Shown here piece by piece: positions 30,756-33,535 of a DNA stretch of 33,535 nt. Below the pieces are notes generated by a model. The model did not search any database. It was given only the letters and a program-made list of their open reading frames with translations, and was not told where the DNA came from. Each line of letters starts with the position of its first letter. The first letter of the stretch is position 1. The position numbers were made by a program, and so were the translations under genes. Origin of the DNA: Treponema sp. (GTDB taxonomy: Bacteria; Spirochaetota; Spirochaetia; Treponematales; Breznakiellaceae); assembly GCA_009785215.1 (NCBI GenBank), contig WQWU01000029.1, positions 1-33,535 on the forward strand, given 5' to 3'.

Positions 30756-31589
30756 ATGCTTTGCCAGAAATGCGATGCAGAAATAGCGCTAGATTCAGAG
30801 TTTTTATATAATAGTGAATTTTCCTGTCCTAAATGCGGTTATATTATTAAAAGCGTATCCGGTGAAAGCGAAAGAAGTGCTTTCACGATTCTGCAGAATA
30901 GCGAGTTAAAAGCAATTTCAAGAAAACAATTGCAGGGTGTATGGGCAAAAATGGCTTTTGCTTTTCTCATTTACAGTTCGATTGTTTCATTTGCTCCGCC
31001 GTTTTTTTCTGAAATTGGGCCTTTTTACAATTCAGCAATTTCTTCAATTTTAACATCATTAACACTTGTTTTATACGGGCCGTTTTTCCTGGGTTTTGCA
31101 GGATACTTCCTAAAAAGAATCCGCAATGAAGAAATATTTACAAAGAATATTTTTGATGGATTCAAAAAATTCTTTCCAGGTTTTTTATTGGGATTTTTTA
31201 AAATATTATTTATCATACTATGGTGTATTTTGTTTATTATCCCTGGAATAATAAAGATTATGGGATATTCTATGTCATTTTACATAATGTATGACAACCC
31301 TGGAATAAAACCGTTAAAAGCATTAAAGAAAAGTCAGATTATGATGAACGGATACAAATGGAAACTTTTTACTCTCTACTTAAGTTTTTTTGGATGGTAT
31401 ATACTTGCTTTTATGCCGTTTATTTTAGGACCATTTCTTAATCTCCCGTTTTTTGCGGATGTTTTAATATCAACTTTTGTACTTATATGGCTGTATCCGT
31501 ATATTTATCTTTCAGAAGCAAATTTTTATGAAAACCTAAAGCAAAATCAGGAAACTACTGACGTTACTGCCACTCCCATGAATCAGTAA
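30756..31589 (+). CDS. zinc-ribbon DUF975-type membrane protein
   Basis: A 277-aa protein with an N-terminal zinc ribbon (CQKC...CPKC, residues about 3-26) followed by a DUF975-like integral membrane domain with roughly five to six hydrophobic segments (about 65-85, 95-125, 145-180, 207-230, 232-252). Typical features include FLGFAGYFLKRIRNEE, an amphipathic stretch with GFKKFFPGFLLGFFK, and KALKKSQIMMNGYKWKLF. Function unknown. A cggagga ribosome site precedes the ATG. Its 3' end overlaps the convergent nucleotidyltransferase gene by 26 bp. Confidence 0.8.
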   Translation: MLCQKCDAEIALDSEFLYNSEFSCPKCGYIIKSVSGESERSAFTILQNSELKAISRKQLQGVWAKMAFAFLIYSSIVSFAPPFFSEIGPFYNSAISSILTSLTLVLYGPFFLGFAGYFLKRIRNEEIFTKNIFDGFKKFFPGFLLGFFKILFIILWCILFIIPGIIKIMGYSMSFYIMYDNPGIKPLKALKKSQIMMNGYKWKLFTLYLSFFGWYILAFMPFILGPFLNLPFFADVLISTFVLIWLYPYIYLSEANFYENLKQNQETTDVTATPMNQ

Positions 31590-32319
31590 AATTATTCATA
31601 ACAACATTATGATCCCTGGGGTAATTATAGGATGTCCAAATTTCATAACTATCGATTATTGCTTTGCAATCTTCGTCTGATAAAGTTTTCATTAACTTAT
31701 GGCATTTTCCGATAATATTTTCCGGCTTATTCGGCGCATTTATTACGTATTCTTCCAGTTTTCTCATAGAAGGAAAAAGTATCTCATTTTCTATCAATAT
31801 TAAACGGTAAAGATTATAAATCATTCCATCTATTACATGGTGGCGGAAAAATCCTTCGGGTTTGCAGGCTGTCCAAAAATAACTGTAATACATTTTTAAA
31901 GTGCAATAAAACTTAAACTGCCTGGATGCCGCTTCTTCTTTTTTAAACACAGGGATTTTTTCCGCTAATTCTTCGCAGGCGGGATCATCGCAGAAAAGAG
32001 TAACAGCGCAGGAAAACATATTCCGCACCGGCTCCGATCCGCTTTTATTAATTTTTATTAAGTCTTCATACGTCATGTAATGAATATTAAAGTAGCCGCC
32101 TTCATATGTGCATTTGCCGTAGTAAACTTCCTCCAGCCCCTCATTGTTTTTTCTATGGTTGTAATATTCCTGCGATACAATTGCAACTCCGTCTATATCG
32201 GAATCAGGACGCGCAGTTCCTGTTGCAACGGAGCCTATCAAAAACAAAGCCTTAATTTCTTTGTTTTCCCGGTAAAAACTGGTCATGTTTTCTATTGATT
32301 CCTTATGATGTTCCAACAT
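31564..32319 (-). CDS. nucleotidyltransferase-domain protein
   Basis: A 251-aa cytosolic protein with a polymerase-beta-type nucleotidyltransferase motif FLIGSVATGTARPDSDIDGV (GSx...SDxD), the catalytic Asp pair being in SDIDG. The rest is helical and ends SYNYPRDHNVVMNNFTDSWEWQ. It resembles standalone NTase proteins of the aminoglycoside-nucleotidyltransferase-like or MNT type; target unknown. No HEPN partner is adjacent, so a classical MNT-HEPN toxin system is not evident. It has an aaaggggg ribosome site and an upstream TATAAT. Confidence 0.78.
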   Translation of the reverse strand: MLEHHKESIENMTSFYRENKEIKALFLIGSVATGTARPDSDIDGVAIVSQEYYNHRKNNEGLEEVYYGKCTYEGGYFNIHYMTYEDLIKINKSGSEPVRNMFSCAVTLFCDDPACEELAEKIPVFKKEEAASRQFKFYCTLKMYYSYFWTACKPEGFFRHHVIDGMIYNLYRLILIENEILFPSMRKLEEYVINAPNKPENIIGKCHKLMKTLSDEDCKAIIDSYEIWTSYNYPRDHNVVMNNFTDSWEWQ

Positions 32320-32342
32320 ATAAAACCCCCTTTAAGTTTTTA

Positions 32343-32371
32343 ATTATACTATTGATTTATTTGATAATAAA
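32343..32371 (-). promoter_or_regulatory. promoter of the nucleotidyltransferase gene
   Basis: TATAAT (32343-32348) with a weak TTTATT (32366-32371) 17 bp upstream on the minus strand; the leader carries aaaggggg before the ATG at 32319. Confidence 0.45.
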
Positions 32372-32414
32372 TGAGCTTTATTGCTTACCTGCGCCTTTTT
32401 ATGGAAGTTTTTTA

Positions 32415-32443
32415 TTGCATTAATGATTATTCTTTGTTAAAAT
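32415..32443 (+). promoter_or_regulatory. promoter of the ABC importer
   Basis: TTGCAT (32415-32420) and TAAAAT (32438-32443) are 17 bp apart, about 95 nt upstream of the ATG at 32538. The ~90-nt leader holds agaggag before the start; no known riboswitch consensus is recognised in it. Confidence 0.5.
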
Positions 32444-32537
32444 CTTAATATAGTTTTGTTTTGATCATATCCAACATATTTCTGTGCTTTCAAGAGCAAA
32501 CTGGCATAAAATTATACAAACAAGAGGAGAAACTATT

Positions 32538-33521
32538 ATGAAAAAGAGCATCCTTCTATTTATGATCCTGTCTTTAATTTTAAGTATAACCCTGACCGCC
32601 TGCGGCAAAAGCGAGAAACGTACCATCGTTATCTATACCAGTGCTGAAGAAAACCGCTACAAGGCGATGCAGGCAGACCTCGATGCCAGATTTCCGAATT
32701 ACATCATTAAAGTCGAATATTATTCAACCGGCGATCTGCTCGCCAAGCTTCTGGCCGAGGGCACAGATACCGAATGCGATATCATCGGCGAGATGGAATA
32801 TGCTAATCTTGACAGAATAATTGATCTATTGGCAGATTTATCCGCTTATGACACAAGTATTTACAGCGCCGATATGATTCCGAAAGAACCAAGATACCTG
32901 CCATGGTACCGTAACGGCGGTTGTATCGCTGTTAACAGAATTGTACTTTCAGAACGAGGTCTGCCTATACCAGAAAGTTATACTGATTTATTAAATCCCA
33001 TATACCGAGGGCTTATTTCTATGCCTAATCCTTCATCGTCCGGCACGGGTTATATGTTTTTAAAAAGTCTTGTTAATGCCTGGGGCGAAGAAAGGGCATT
33101 TAATTACTTTAATGCGTTGTCACATAATATTTTGAGTTTTACCAGTTCTGGTTCCGGCCCTGTTAATGCATTAATAGAAAGAGAGGCAGCAATTGGTTTT
33201 GCCATGACAGCGCAGACGGTTAGTGCAATAAATGACGGTTATCCGCTTCGTATACATTTTTTTGAAGAAGGCTCGCCTTTTTCGCTGTATGGTATCGGTA
33301 TGATTAAAGGAAAAGAAACCCGCCGCGAAGTTAATGAAGTTTTCGCTTATATCGTAAACGTGTGGACAGAGATGGACAAGTTATTATTTTGCCCCGAAAG
33401 AATTTTTAATGACAGAGAATTTACGCTTCCCAATTATCCGGTAAGCATCAGATATGCTGATATGTCGAATAATACCTCCGGAGAAAAGGAGCGGCTTCTG
33501 GAGAGATGGGCAAACAGATGA
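32538..33521 (+). CDS. ABC transporter substrate-binding lipoprotein (iron(III)/AEP-like family)
   Basis: The ATG at 32538 follows gaggaga and gives MKKSILLFMILSLILSITLTAC, a clean lipoprotein signal; an upstream GTG extension would spoil it. The 327-aa product is a family 1 type binding protein related to FbpA/FutA-like iron(III) and 2-aminoethylphosphonate receptors: IVIYTSAEENRYKAM, CDIIGEMEYANLD, PRYLPWYRNGGCIAVNR, LISMPNPSSSGTGY and a late GLPIPESYTDLLNP block. The ligand is not settled from sequence. The stop overlaps the next ATG (ATGA), so it heads an importer operon that continues past the window. Confidence 0.85.
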   Translation: MKKSILLFMILSLILSITLTACGKSEKRTIVIYTSAEENRYKAMQADLDARFPNYIIKVEYYSTGDLLAKLLAEGTDTECDIIGEMEYANLDRIIDLLADLSAYDTSIYSADMIPKEPRYLPWYRNGGCIAVNRIVLSERGLPIPESYTDLLNPIYRGLISMPNPSSSGTGYMFLKSLVNAWGEERAFNYFNALSHNILSFTSSGSGPVNALIEREAAIGFAMTAQTVSAINDGYPLRIHFFEEGSPFSLYGIGMIKGKETRREVNEVFAYIVNVWTEMDKLLFCPERIFNDREFTLPNYPVSIRYADMSNNTSGEKERLLERWANR

Positions 33522-33535
33522 GCATTAAAAAAACA
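33518..33535 (+). CDS. 5' end of the next ABC transporter gene (partial)
   Basis: An ATG overlapping the stop of the binding-protein gene (ATGA) opens MSIKKT and runs off the window. By operon logic it should be the ATPase or permease of the same importer; six codons are too few to say which. Confidence 0.5.

Noticed and set aside
31564-32319. MNT-HEPN toxin-antitoxin module
   Set aside because: Only the nucleotidyltransferase domain is present; the neighbours are a DUF975 protein and an ABC importer, not a HEPN protein.

Overview
The window looks like a chromosomal segment of a host- or gut-associated anaerobic spirochaete, most likely a Treponema-type organism. Pointers are moderate GC, a FabV/trans-2-enoyl reductase as the only enoyl reductase (the type known from Treponema denticola), anaerobic ribonucleotide reductase NrdD/NrdG, several radical SAM enzymes, many lipoproteins and a Gram-negative style outer-membrane receptor. 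The assignment is an inference from gene content. No tRNA, rRNA, CRISPR array, phage or transposase gene was seen.

Layout. Positions 1-37 hold the first codons of a leftward gene. From 9633 down to 308 lies a leftward ten-gene operon for malonyl-CoA formation and type II fatty acid synthesis: fabH-fabD-fabG-fabF-fabZ-fabV-accB-accC-accD-accA. It has a consensus promoter with a palindrome between the -35 and -10, and two hairpins between fabZ and fabV. acpP is absent. A rightward PflX-like radical SAM gene (9767-10759) converges on a leftward pair encoding a lipoprotein and an outer-membrane-type protein. Next, leftward, are a B12-binding radical SAM protein (DUF4080 type), a HAD 5'-deoxynucleotidase-like protein, glycogen debranching enzyme glgX, and nrdG/nrdD. 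Two sites resembling NrdR boxes lie upstream of glgX and the nucleotidase, not upstream of nrdD.

From 20468 rightward a cobalamin riboswitch heads a B12 uptake operon: a small lipoprotein of unknown role, a BtuB-like receptor, then BtuF-, BtuC- and BtuD-like ABC components. The imported B12 could serve the B12-binding radical SAM protein, among others. The right third holds glnS and an unknown gene (leftward), a divergent Nudix / thioesterase-DUF218 pair, a small tandem zinc-ribbon protein, a DUF975 membrane protein, a nucleotidyltransferase-domain protein, and the binding lipoprotein plus first codons of the next gene of an ABC importer.

Two themes cut across the window. First, a dispersed repeat built of units like cgcagaggcgcagag occurs at least four times. 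It has entered coding sequence in frame (DUF4080 protein), forms the C-terminus of the BtuF-like protein, and fills the btuC-btuD gap. Second, several genes have a good -10 hexamer exactly 6 nt (once 5 nt) before the start codon and no Shine-Dalgarno, suggesting leaderless mRNAs. Several starts given here were moved from the longest reading frame on promoter or ribosome-binding-site evidence: accD, fabD, the 11968 lipoprotein, glgX, nrdD, the Nudix gene and the ABC binding protein.
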